DNA of 25,280 bases from JBBKWH01 sp037968855 (GTDB taxonomy: Bacteria; Pseudomonadota; Gammaproteobacteria; Pseudomonadales; Moraxellaceae): the NCBI GenBank assembly GCA_037968855.1, contig JBBKWH010000083.1:1-25280 (forward strand). The letters run 5' to 3'. The notes under the pieces were generated by a model. It ran no database searches, was not told the origin of the DNA, and saw only the letters and a program-made list of their open reading frames with translations. The translations under genes were made by a program, and so were the position numbers. Of this stretch, positions 6,895 through 14,266 are shown in pieces (position 1 is the stretch's first letter; each line of letters begins with the position of its first letter).

Positions 6895-7818
6895 ATGAAC
6901 TTTCAACAGCTTCGCATCATTCGCGAAACCATCCGACATGACTTTAACCTGACCGCCGCATCAAGCGCATTGCATACCTCTCAATCTGGTGTCAGCAAGC
7001 ATATTCGCGATCTAGAAGACGAGTTAGGCGTACAAATTTTTATCCGTAAAGGCAAGCGGTTGCTGGGTCTAACCGATGCCGGAACAGCGCTGTCTGTTCA
7101 TGTTGAGCGAATTCTTAACGAGACCCGCAATATTCAACAGATTGCCAATGACTTTAGTCATATCGACGAAGGGCAACTGGTTATTGCAACCACCCATACC
7201 CAAGCACGTTATGTACTGCCTGCGATTGTGGCGCGGTTTAAAGCAGAGTTCCCTAAAGTCCATTTGGTCTTACAACAGGCCAGCCCGACCGAAGTCACAG
7301 ATATGTTGTTGTCAGGCGAGGCAGATATTGGCATTGCAACCGAATCACTCACGACTCAAAGCGAACTGTTTAGCCTACCTTTTTATCACTGGCAACATAG
7401 TTTGATTGTGCCGCAAGATCATCCGTTGATTCGGCACCAATCCATCACGATTGACCAGTTGGTCGAATGGCCGTTGATCACCTATCACGGTGGATTTACG
7501 GGCCGATCCAAAATAGACGAGACGTTTTGTCAGGCAGGTCTTAAACCCAATATCGTACTCTCTGCACTCGATGCAGACGTGATCAAAACCTATGTTGAGC
7601 TTGGCATGGGTGTCGGCATTGTCGCATCCATTGCCTTTGATGAGCTACGGGATAGACGCCTAAGACAACTTGAAGTTCATTTATTTGGCCAAAATACCAC
7701 ATGGATTGCGGTTCAGCGGGATCATTTATTGCGTGGCTTTGGTTATCGATTTATTGAACTCTGCAAGCCGGATTGTGATTTGGAGGCTCTAAAAAAGGTC
7801 GCGCAAAGTCATGGTTAG
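6895..7818 (+). CDS. cysB: LysR-type regulator of the CysB/Cbl/SsuR family
   Basis: DNA-binding regulator of sulfur assimilation genes. The N-terminal helix-turn-helix MNFQQLRIIRETIRHDFNLT...LHTSQSGVSKHIRDLEDELG is the CysB-subfamily pattern. Further family marks are ATTHTQARYVLP, FTGRSKIDETF and DADVIKTYVELGMGVGIVA in the effector domain. Length is 307 residues from the ATG at 6895, chosen because relatives begin MNFQQLR or MKLQQLR; an in-frame GTG (6883) and ATG (6886) lie just upstream and no start has a clear ribosome-binding site. Family members usually sense sulfate or O-acetylserine status. It diverges from the peptide cassette, so control of that cassette is possible but unproven. CysB versus an SsuR/Cbl paralogue cannot be settled here. 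Confidence 0.85.
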   Translation: MNFQQLRIIRETIRHDFNLTAASSALHTSQSGVSKHIRDLEDELGVQIFIRKGKRLLGLTDAGTALSVHVERILNETRNIQQIANDFSHIDEGQLVIATTHTQARYVLPAIVARFKAEFPKVHLVLQQASPTEVTDMLLSGEADIGIATESLTTQSELFSLPFYHWQHSLIVPQDHPLIRHQSITIDQLVEWPLITYHGGFTGRSKIDETFCQAGLKPNIVLSALDADVIKTYVELGMGVGIVASIAFDELRDRRLRQLEVHLFGQNTTWIAVQRDHLLRGFGYRFIELCKPDCDLEALKKVAQSHG

Positions 7819-7866
7819 AGCAGTTTTAGCCATAGCAGATCTTTGAGATGGCTTCATCACATCAAA

Positions 7867-7898
7867 CAAAAAAAAGCGGACTGAAGTCCGCTTTTTTT
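7867..7898. terminator. Bidirectional terminator between the CysB-family gene and the barrel gene
   Basis: AGCGGAC and GTCCGCT form a 7-bp stem around TGAA, flanked by an A run on the left and seven T residues on the right. It would stop the plus-strand regulator transcript and the convergent minus-strand barrel transcript. Confidence 0.9.
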
Positions 7899-7918
7899 AT
7901 AGCTGTAACAACAATCGC

Positions 7919-8644
7919 TTAGAAGCGAAGTTGCAGACCAACTTTAGCCACTGGCAAGAACTCAGTGCTGAAATCGTCTTGGATGTTTTTCTCTTCATCA
8001 GCAACGACTTGGTTTAGGGTGCGACCATCAGAACCAACAGTTTCGCCACCTTTAACAGCAGCTAATTTAATGTCTGATTTACCAGCCCACATCACACCGA
8101 TCTGACCAAACAGACCAAAACGTTGTGTAATGCTTGGTGAGTAGCTCAAGCCAACAAACGGGGCCAACTCGTTTTGATACTTCACATCAGCAGCAACAGC
8201 CAAGCCACCAGCAGGCGAGACAAAGTCTTTGTTGTCGTAGGTAAAGGTTGTACCTTCATCAGCAGTTACAGTGCCTTTGATCTTGTTGTCTTGGTAGTAA
8301 GTACCAAAATCAATACCAAAGTTACCAGCGAATGGACGATAAGTTGCAGTCAAGAAACCGTTAGTGACGTCAAGGTCAACGTCGTAATCGTTGTCGCCCA
8401 GTTGAATGTCGTTAAAAGTGTCGTCGTAAGCGGCATAACCTAGGGTCGTGCCCCACTTTTGGTTAATACCGTATGACACTGCACCACCAAGACCGGTTGT
8501 ACCCGCTTCTAGACGAACAGAACTTGGCTTGAAGAAGGAAAAAGTGCCTACGCCTTCTTCAGTCACAACAGTTTGGTCAGCAGCGAAAGTAGAACCAGCA
8601 GCCAGTACAGCAGCGCTTACAGCAAGAATACGTAGGGATTTCAT
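7919..8644 (-). CDS. CarO-like outer-membrane beta-barrel protein
   Basis: A 241-residue protein with a clean signal peptide (MKSLRILAVSAAVLAAGSTFA, cut before ADQ), alternating beta-strand patterns throughout and a C-terminal Phe (KVGLQLRF), as in outer-membrane barrels. As I recall the Acinetobacter CarO family, it shares RLEAGTTGLGGAVSYG near the N-terminus, a VKYQNELAPFVGLSYSPSI block in the middle and PVAKVG at the end. CarO proteins are eight-stranded barrels linked to uptake of basic amino acids and to carbapenem entry; that function is not shown here. The ATG follows AGAGGT at about 6 bases. It is a single gene closed by the terminator at 7867-7898. Confidence 0.72.
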   Translation of the reverse strand: MKSLRILAVSAAVLAAGSTFAADQTVVTEEGVGTFSFFKPSSVRLEAGTTGLGGAVSYGINQKWGTTLGYAAYDDTFNDIQLGDNDYDVDLDVTNGFLTATYRPFAGNFGIDFGTYYQDNKIKGTVTADEGTTFTYDNKDFVSPAGGLAVAADVKYQNELAPFVGLSYSPSITQRFGLFGQIGVMWAGKSDIKLAAVKGGETVGSDGRTLNQVVADEEKNIQDDFSTEFLPVAKVGLQLRF

Positions 8645-8940
8645 AACACACCTCTAATAAAGGAAAACTTGTCCGGTCGAGCACATAGAAACACAACTGG
8701 ACACACTTTTTCTAATGATCTTAAGCATGTTTTTTATTACGGTTGTGTAAAGACATTAAAGAATTGTAAAAAAATCAGTGTTTTTCAGTGGTCTAGCTGT
8801 TTTTATATTTTTTGATCGGAATTATGATAATTCATCATGAATGATCAATTTGGCCAAAATCAACCAATCCCGCAACAATTTGGCCTTTAAAATGTAACGT
8901 CTTATGAACATGTGCCTTTCGTGCAAGGATTCTAGCGATC
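8645..8940. other. AT-rich intergenic region upstream of the barrel gene
   Basis: No gene seen. It must contain the barrel gene promoter on the minus strand, but the AT-rich sequence offers several poor candidates and I cannot choose one. AATTATGATAATT (8820-8832) is an inverted repeat that loosely resembles half of a Fur box. Confidence 0.4.
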
Positions 8941-8946
8941 TGATAC

Positions 8947-8975
8947 TTGGCGAACAGCACGGCTTCACATAGAAT
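8947..8975 (+). promoter_or_regulatory. Predicted sigma-70 promoter of the ahcY transcript
   Basis: TTGGCG (8947-8952) and TAGAAT (8970-8975) with 17-base spacing; the -10 matches 5 of 6 consensus bases. The expected start near 8981 coincides with the first base of the riboswitch P1 helix, which supports both predictions. Confidence 0.6.
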
Positions 8976-8980
8976 AGTGC

Positions 8981-9073
8981 CACCGAGGGATGCTGCAACA
9001 GACATCTAATCCATACGAGCAATCGTCAGTGATAGGGTTTCTGCTAGGCTCGGTTCTTTGCAACGGCATCCGC
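8981..9073 (+). ncRNA. S-adenosylhomocysteine (SAH) riboswitch
   Basis: The stretch matches the known SAH riboswitch layout upstream of ahcY in proteobacteria. P1 forms between ACCGAG (8982-8987) and CTCGGT (9049-9054). The conserved core reads GAGGGATGCTGCAA on the 5' side and CTAGGCTCGG on the 3' side. P2 starts CAGA (8999-9002) with TCTG (9040-9043). The pseudoknot pairs GGATGC (8988-8993) with GCATCC (9066-9071). SAH binding would stabilise the fold and switch on ahcY to remove SAH. The ribosome-binding site follows 18 bases later, so control of translation or of termination is possible; no clear terminator competes. Confidence 0.9.
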
Positions 9074-9100
9074 GAACTGAATGATCTTAAGGAGATCCTC

Positions 9101-10495
9101 ATGAACGCGGTTGCACCCACTGTTTTTTCTGATTACAAAGTCGCCGATATTTCATTAGCTGATTTTGGCCGTCGTGAAATCACCCTTGCCGAAGCCGAAA
9201 TGCCTGCCCTAATGGGTCTGCGCCGTCGCTATAGCGATGCTAAGCCGTTGGCTGGTGCCAAGATCCAAGGCTGTATCCACATGACTATTCAGACCGCCGT
9301 GTTGATCGAAACACTGATCGACTTGGGTGCTGAAGTTCGTTGGACATCATGCAATATTTTCTCAACCCAAGATCACGCGGCAGCGGCAATTGCTGCACGT
9401 GGCATTCCTGTCTTTGCATGGAAAGGCGAAACCGAAGCCGAGTACGAGTGGTGCTTAGAGCAGCAATTGCATGTCAATGGCACTGACCAGTTGTGGGAAG
9501 CCAACATGATTTTGGATGATGGCGGTGATTTGACCGGCCTGATCCATAGCAAATATCCGCAATTGCTTGAGCGCATCCACGGTGTGACCGAAGAAACCAC
9601 CACAGGTGTCGCTCGTCTGATTGAAATGATGAATGAAGGGTCGCTCAAGATCCCAGCCATCAACGTCAATGACTCCGTCACCAAGTCCAAAAATGACAAT
9701 AAATACGGTTGCCGCCACTCGCTCAACGATGCGATCAAGCGCGGTACTGACATGTTGTTGTCAGGCCGTCGTGCGTTGGTCATTGGCTATGGCGATGTGG
9801 GTAAAGGCTCTGCGCAATCCCTACGCCAAGAAGGTATGATCGTTCGCGTCAGTGAAATTGATCCGATCTGTGCGATGCAAGCCTGCATGGATGGCTACGA
9901 AGTGGTGTCGCCTTATATCAATGGTGTCAACACTGGCACGCCTGACGGCATTGATACCCAGCTTTTGGGTAGCACTGACCTAATTGTTACTACCACAGGT
10001 AACATGCATGTCTGTGACCGTCACATGCTCACCGCACTCAAAAAAGGCGCGGTGGTCTGTAACATTGGTCACTTCGACACCGAAATTGACACTGCTTATA
10101 TGCGCAACAACTGGCGCTGGGCTGAGGTCAAGCCTCAAGTACACCAAGTGTTCCGCTCCGATGCCACTGACGACTATCTGCTGCTGTTGTCTGAAGGTCG
10201 TTTGGTCAACTTAGGCAATGCTACTGGTCACCCATCACGTATTATGGATGGCTCTTTTGCAAACCAAGTGTTAGCCCAAATGCATTTGTTTGCCGAGAAA
10301 TTTGCCGATCTGCCAGCAGATCAACAAGCTGCCAACATCCGTGTTGAAGTCTTACCAAAGAAACTGGACGAAGAAGTGGCTGCCGCCATGGTTGCCGGTT
10401 TTGCTGGCGTCATGACACAACTGACCGCAGACCAAGCCAAGTACATCGGTGTTTCGGTTGAAGGGCCATTTAAGCCAGAAAGCTACAAGTACTAA
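9101..10495 (+). CDS. ahcY: Adenosylhomocysteinase (SAH hydrolase)
   Basis: NAD-dependent cytosolic enzyme that splits S-adenosylhomocysteine to adenosine and homocysteine, recycling the product of methylation reactions. The start at 9101 is set by AAGGAG six bases upstream and gives 464 residues; the open frame extends back to 8990 but that part is the riboswitch. Seen in the protein: SCNIFSTQDHAAAAIA (signature 1), NDSVTKSKNDNKYGCRHS with the catalytic Lys and Asp region, the NAD-binding GYGDVGKGSAQSLR, and the usual C-terminus KPESYKY, whose Lys and Tyr reach the neighbouring NAD site. metF follows 136 bases later, so the two genes cover consecutive steps of the methyl cycle. Confidence 0.98.
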   Translation: MNAVAPTVFSDYKVADISLADFGRREITLAEAEMPALMGLRRRYSDAKPLAGAKIQGCIHMTIQTAVLIETLIDLGAEVRWTSCNIFSTQDHAAAAIAARGIPVFAWKGETEAEYEWCLEQQLHVNGTDQLWEANMILDDGGDLTGLIHSKYPQLLERIHGVTEETTTGVARLIEMMNEGSLKIPAINVNDSVTKSKNDNKYGCRHSLNDAIKRGTDMLLSGRRALVIGYGDVGKGSAQSLRQEGMIVRVSEIDPICAMQACMDGYEVVSPYINGVNTGTPDGIDTQLLGSTDLIVTTTGNMHVCDRHMLTALKKGAVVCNIGHFDTEIDTAYMRNNWRWAEVKPQVHQVFRSDATDDYLLLLSEGRLVNLGNATGHPSRIMDGSFANQVLAQMHLFAEKFADLPADQQAANIRVEVLPKKLDEEVAAAMVAGFAGVMTQLTADQAKYIGVSVEGPFKPESYKY

Positions 10496-10542
10496 GCTGT
10501 ATGGGTTGAGCATACGCCATACAATTGCTCAATCTATTCGAT

Positions 10543-10573
10543 TGCACAGGTTGGGTCATACCTGCCCTGTGCA
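10543..10573 (+). other. Hairpin in the ahcY-metF spacer
   Basis: TGCACAGG and CCTGTGCA form an 8-bp stem. An alternative inner stem, CAGGT with ACCTG (10547-10551 with 10560-10564), overlaps it. It lies just before the terminator-like hairpin and has no T run of its own. Role unknown. Confidence 0.4.
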
Positions 10574-10579
10574 GCATCC

Positions 10580-10612
10580 GCCCTCTTCCACTTGTGGTTG
10601 AGGGCATTTTTT
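10580..10612 (+). terminator. Terminator between ahcY and metF
   Basis: GCCCTC pairs with GAGGGC, with a further CCA/TGG pairing inside, followed by A and six T residues. It ends 20 bases before the metF ATG, so metF depends on read-through or on a promoter I could not identify in the spacer. Confidence 0.8.
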
Positions 10613-10631
10613 GAATGACAAGTACTGACTC

Positions 10632-11468
10632 ATGAGCATTCCCGTTTCGTTTGAATTTTTTCCGACTAAGACCGATGCAGGGACCGATAAATTGGTCACG
10701 GTTCATCGTGAACTACAAACCCTAAATCCGGCTTATTTTTCGGTAACTTATGGTGCGGGCGGTTCGACCCGTGACCGGACCTTATCGATTATTGATGCGT
10801 TTAATGGTCAAGGCACGCCAATTGCCCCGCATTTGTCGTGTATTGGTGACAGTAAAACCAAAATCGCCGAACTGCTTGATCGCTATCAAGCACAGGGTAT
10901 TGATCGTATTGTTGCCTTGCGTGGTGATTTACCATCGGGTCAAGTGGGCTTGGGCGAATTGCCTTATGCACGTGACTTAGTGGCGTTTATTCGTCAGCAC
11001 AGTGGTGATCACTTTAAGATCGAAGTGGCGGCTTATCCAGAAATGCATCCACAAGCATTGGGCTATGCCCAAGATGTCAACAATGTGATTGAGAAGTTTG
11101 ATGCGGGTGCTGATTCAGCGATTACCCAATTCTTCTTTAATGCCGACAGCTATTTTTATTTTGTTGAGCAGATGCAGCAAGCCGGTATTTTTAAGCCCAT
11201 TATTCCAGGCATTATGCCCATTACCAATGCCAGCAACTTGATTCGTTTTGCCGATTCCTGTGGTGCCGAAGTGCCACGTTGGATTCGCAAGCAGTTGGCT
11301 GATTACGGCGACGACACTGCCAGCATCAAAGACTTTGGCCATGATGTGACGGTCAGATTGTGTGAACGCCTGATGGATGGCGGTGCACAAGGTCTGCATT
11401 TTTATACCATGAACCAAACTGAGCCAACACGTGCGCTGGTGCAAGAGTTGGGCTTGGCCGGTTGCTGA
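10632..11468 (+). CDS. metF: 5,10-methylenetetrahydrofolate reductase
   Basis: Flavoenzyme that reduces 5,10-methylene-THF to 5-methyl-THF, the methyl donor for methionine synthesis from homocysteine, the product of the upstream ahcY. The 278 residues fit the bacterial single-domain form. SFEFFPTKT at the N-terminus carries the catalytic Glu, and YGAGGSTRDRT and HLSCIGDS are typical. RIVALRGDLP and ITQFFFNADSYFYFVE are further family blocks. The ATG at 10632 has only a weak ribosome-binding site. Its neighbour on the right is a non-coding repeat element, so it is likely the last gene of its unit. Confidence 0.97.
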   Translation: MSIPVSFEFFPTKTDAGTDKLVTVHRELQTLNPAYFSVTYGAGGSTRDRTLSIIDAFNGQGTPIAPHLSCIGDSKTKIAELLDRYQAQGIDRIVALRGDLPSGQVGLGELPYARDLVAFIRQHSGDHFKIEVAAYPEMHPQALGYAQDVNNVIEKFDAGADSAITQFFFNADSYFYFVEQMQQAGIFKPIIPGIMPITNASNLIRFADSCGAEVPRWIRKQLADYGDDTASIKDFGHDVTVRLCERLMDGGAQGLHFYTMNQTEPTRALVQELGLAGC

Positions 11469-11492
11469 TCGTGTGATGCGATGCTTCATCAT

Positions 11493-11508
11493 ACTACCTT
11501 CGGGTGGT
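11493..11508. other. Short stem with a TTCG tetraloop after metF
   Basis: ACTACC and GGTGGT form a 6-bp stem (one G-T pair) closed by TTCG. No T run follows. It directly abuts, and shares one base with, the left end of the 222-bp element. It may help end or protect the metF transcript. Confidence 0.4.
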
Positions 11509-11729
11509 AATGCCAGTCAGTTAAGCAGGTGGAGTGCTTTTTGCAGGGATGCCTGAGTGCAATTGTTTGAGCCTGAGCAGCACTGCTGCGCAAGGGCGAG
11601 TTTTGCGCGAAAAGGGACTTTTGCTTACTTTTGGTGCGTCAAAAGTAAGAAGACTTGCTATTCAACGTCAATAAAAAAGCTCTACGGCAATCTGTGCCGT
11701 GGAGCTTTTTCCTTAACTGACTTGCATTA
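11508..11729. mobile_element. 222-bp intergenic element with 18-bp terminal inverted repeats (MITE-like)
   Basis: The left end TAATGCCAGTCAGTTAAG (11508-11525) and the right end CTTAACTGACTTGCATTA (11712-11729) are inverted repeats with one mismatch. A further copy of the end lies at bases 4-21. The body carries a perfect 10-bp stem, CTTACTTTTG with CAAAAGTAAG (11624-11649), and a strong terminator-like hairpin at 11673-11711. No open frame of useful length or transposase is present. The outermost TA on both sides could be a TA target duplication. Similar 'TTTTGCTTACTTTTGG' intergenic blocks are, from memory, common in proteobacterial genomes; I cannot name the family. Confidence 0.6.
11673..11711. 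terminator. Bidirectional terminator inside the 222-bp element
   Basis: AGCTC-T-ACGGCA pairs with TGCCGT-G-GAGCT around ATCTG, with an A run before and five T residues after. It would separate metF from bioA in either direction. Confidence 0.85.
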
Positions 11730-11831
11730 ATTTTCGGGTGGCGTTTTTGTTGGTTATCAAAAATCAGCGATGGTCACCACTCCAATTCGCTTAATCACTG
11801 CTTGTGATCAATGATGAGGTGAAAAAACATC

Positions 11832-13184
11832 ATGCCTATATCAAGCCCTCTGTGGTACCCGTGCACTCAGATGCAGCACCTTGAGCAACAACCTGCACTA
11901 CAGATTGTGCGTGGTCAGGGGGCGTATTTATATACCGCAGCCGGTCAGCCTGTTTTGGATGCGATTAGCTCGTGGTGGGTCAATCTACACGGGCATAGCC
12001 ATCCTTTTATCAATGCTGCATTGATTGATCAGCTTGGCCAGCTTGAACACGTCATGTTGGCAGGCATCACCCACCCTACCATTGAACAACTGGCCCAACG
12101 GCTGGTCGCGCTGACGCCAGCTGCTTTAAGCCGTGTTTTTTTTGCCGATAGTGGTTCGGCAGCGATTGAAGTTGCACTCAAAATGAGTCTGCAATATTGG
12201 CATCAATCTGGCCAACCACGCCGTAACACCTTTATCTCATTACAGCATGGCTATCATGGCGAAACGCTAGGCAGTCTAGCCGTTACGGATATTCCGCTGT
12301 TCTCCAAACAATACCAGCCTTTGCTGATTCAGCATTTGCGCGCGCCGTCGCCTGCGCTGTGTCATCGTCATGCAGAGCAAAGTGAGTCGGAACATGTTCA
12401 GCATTGTCTAAATGAATTAGAAACCCTGCTACAGACCCATCAAGATCAAATCTGCGCTGTGATTGTCGAGCCATTGGTTCAAGGGGCTGCGGGGATGCAG
12501 ATGTATCCGGCCTCTTATTTGGTCGGCTTGCGCGCATTGTGTGATCAGTATCAGGTGCATTTAATTTTGGATGAAATTGCTGTTGGCTTTGGTCGTACAG
12601 GCACGATGTTTGCCCACGAGCAAGCGGCCATTTGCCCCGATTTTTTATGTTTATCCAAAGGCTTAACTGCGGGTTATTTGCCCATGTCCTGCGTATTAAC
12701 CACTGATACGATCTATCAAGCGTTTTATCATGCTGATGTCGCGCAAGGATTTTTGCATTCGCATAGCTTTACTGGTAATCCTTTGGCAGCACGGGCGGCA
12801 TTGGCCTCGCTGGATTGGTTTGAACAGCAGCATGTGCTGAGCCATAACCAGTCGTTGATTACAGCCTTAAGTGCTGCTCTCGCCAGATTGCAGGATCATC
12901 CACAGATTACCAACATTCGGCAAACCGGTTTGATTGGCGCATTTGATCTGGTGCAAACCAATGGTCAGCCGTATCCTGCGCAAGACGGACGCGGACGCAT
13001 GATCAATCAATTTGCACTTGATCGCGGTGTTTTGCTTCGACCCATTGGTGCACATGTCTATATCATTCCGCCGTACTGTATTACTGCTGATGAGATTGCA
13101 TGGGTGATTGATATTGCACGGCAAGCCGTTGAGTGGGCAGTGATGCAACCCGCGCTGGCGGTTTCTTCTATTTCTATGGCATGA
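11832..13184 (+). CDS. bioA: Adenosylmethionine-8-amino-7-oxononanoate aminotransferase
   Basis: PLP enzyme of biotin synthesis that transfers the amino group of S-adenosylmethionine to 7-keto-8-aminopelargonate, giving 7,8-diaminopelargonate. The 450 residues are slightly longer than the E. coli enzyme. Seen: LWYPCTQM near the N-terminus, ISSWWVNLHGHSHP (48-49 WW, as in BioA), DSGSAAIEVALKM, HGYHGET, LDEIAVGFGRTG with D247, and CLSKGLTAGYLP with K276 as the Schiff-base Lys. GAGGTG lies 10 bases before the ATG. The rest of the biotin operon (bioB, F, C, D) is not adjacent; instead rsmE follows after 7 bases, so the two are probably co-transcribed. Confidence 0.95.
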   Translation: MPISSPLWYPCTQMQHLEQQPALQIVRGQGAYLYTAAGQPVLDAISSWWVNLHGHSHPFINAALIDQLGQLEHVMLAGITHPTIEQLAQRLVALTPAALSRVFFADSGSAAIEVALKMSLQYWHQSGQPRRNTFISLQHGYHGETLGSLAVTDIPLFSKQYQPLLIQHLRAPSPALCHRHAEQSESEHVQHCLNELETLLQTHQDQICAVIVEPLVQGAAGMQMYPASYLVGLRALCDQYQVHLILDEIAVGFGRTGTMFAHEQAAICPDFLCLSKGLTAGYLPMSCVLTTDTIYQAFYHADVAQGFLHSHSFTGNPLAARAALASLDWFEQQHVLSHNQSLITALSAALARLQDHPQITNIRQTGLIGAFDLVQTNGQPYPAQDGRGRMINQFALDRGVLLRPIGAHVYIIPPYCITADEIAWVIDIARQAVEWAVMQPALAVSSISMA

Positions 13185-13191
13185 GCGTGAC

Positions 13192-13902
13192 ATGAGTCGT
13201 TTTTATACCCCTATTGATTTGGCTGTCGACCAATCCCTACAACTGCCAGAGACCATCTTTCATCATTGGGTTCGGGTGTTACGGGCGCAAGTGGGTGATC
13301 ACGCCACGCTATTTAATGGTCAAGGTGGCGAATATCTGGCACGTCTTAGTCAGGTGGATAAAAAATCAGCGCAGGTCGATATTCTATCGTTTGAGCCTAG
13401 CGACCGCACCCCCAAAGTCAACGTGACATTAGGTCAGGTGATGAGTAAAGGTGACCGCATGGACTATGCCATTCAAAAAGCCACCGAATTGGGCGTACAT
13501 GCCATCCAGCTATTGGTCTCTGAACGCTGTGAAATGCGACTCAAGTACGACCGCGACCAAAAAAAGATCGAACACTGGCAACAGATCGCCGTGGCTGCCT
13601 GTGAGCAATGTGGTTTAAACCGTGTCCCAACAATTTTGCCACCGCTCACGCTCAATGATTGGCTGGCACAAACAGACACCCCCAGACGTTATGTCCTCGC
13701 ACTTTCGGCAGAACAACAACCCATTGACCTACTAGCACGCACCGATGTCAGCCTATTGGTCGGGCCAGAAGGCGGCCTCAGTGACGCCGAAATTCAGTTG
13801 AGCGAGCAAGCTGGTTTTGTACGTTGGCAAATGGGCACACGCGTCATGCGTACCGAAACTGCACCAGTGGTTGCATTGGCATTATTAGGTACTGCTGACT
13901 AA
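13192..13902 (+). CDS. rsmE: 16S rRNA (uracil1498-N3)-methyltransferase
   Basis: SPOUT-class methyltransferase that modifies U1498 in the small-subunit rRNA with S-adenosylmethionine. The 236 residues fit the family. The N-terminal PUA-like part has FHHWVRVLRAQVGD and LFNGQGGEY. The SPOUT core shows QVMSKGDRMDYAIQKATELGV, ERCEMR, ACEQCGLNRVP, LLVGPEGGLSDAEI and the C-terminal knot MGTRVMRTETAPVVAL. It starts seven bases after bioA. A hairpin at 13939-13965 (CTGCAACA with TGTTGCAG) lies downstream but lacks a T run. Confidence 0.96.
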   Translation: MSRFYTPIDLAVDQSLQLPETIFHHWVRVLRAQVGDHATLFNGQGGEYLARLSQVDKKSAQVDILSFEPSDRTPKVNVTLGQVMSKGDRMDYAIQKATELGVHAIQLLVSERCEMRLKYDRDQKKIEHWQQIAVAACEQCGLNRVPTILPPLTLNDWLAQTDTPRRYVLALSAEQQPIDLLARTDVSLLVGPEGGLSDAEIQLSEQAGFVRWQMGTRVMRTETAPVVALALLGTAD

Positions 13903-14170
13903 TTGATCAGTCCGTGTACAACTATCTAAAAATGCAGGCTGCAACATCGCTGATGATTGTTGCAGTTCCCCGTTCAACCAGCTAATGTAGAAATCCGTCT
14001 GCTAAATCATGGACTCATGGTTGTTTTTGAGGTAATGGTCAGGACTCAGTGGACGGGGCGCCTCAGGGAGCTATACGTGAGAGACCTATAGCCGATGGTT
14101 GTCCTAAAACTTGCAAGCCCAGATCCTTATGGATAAATAAATGCGCCCACTGGACAAGGAATTGCCATAC
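13903..14170. other. Intergenic region after rsmE with possible RNA structure
   Basis: No gene seen. It holds the hairpin at 13939-13965 and a stretch at 14051-14104 in which GGAC pairs with GTCC as an outer stem and GCTATA (14070-14075) with TATAGC (14087-14092) as an inner one. It does not match the c-di-GMP riboswitch consensus I remember. Confidence 0.35.
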
Positions 14171-14266
14171 ATGCCTAACTTGCCGACACCACGGATGAAA
14201 CGACCTGTACATCCGAATGCCGACATCGATCCTGCGTTACGCAGGTCTGACGCTTGGATGGCATAG
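14171..14266 (+). CDS. Short upstream frame overlapping the start of the GGDEF-EAL gene
   Basis: ATG at 14171 preceded by AAGGA, then 31 codons (MPNLPTPRMKRPVHPNADID, then PALRRSDAWMA) to a TAG at 14264-14266. The large gene that follows is in the next frame and has no ATG near its start, only TTG 14254, GTG 14269 or TTG 14275. Either this is a leader peptide whose translation feeds the large gene by re-initiation, or it is the true N-terminus and one base separates the two frames (reading ATG at 14258-14260, then GGC at 14260). Confidence 0.4.
   Translation: MPNLPTPRMKRPVHPNADIDPALRRSDAWMA

Noticed and set aside
8820..8840. Fur-box-like inverted repeat AATTATGATAATT
   Set aside because: By eye only about 11 of 19 bases match the consensus without gaps, which is common in AT-rich DNA.
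8990..9100. N-terminal extension of AhcY by 37 residues
   Set aside because: The bases form the SAH riboswitch, and the ATG at 9101 has an excellent ribosome-binding site and matches the family's start.
11620..11700. Short frame reading LLLTFGASKVRR... as a small gene
   Set aside because: It falls inside palindromic repeat DNA, has no start with a ribosome-binding site, and the paired stems explain the conservation better.
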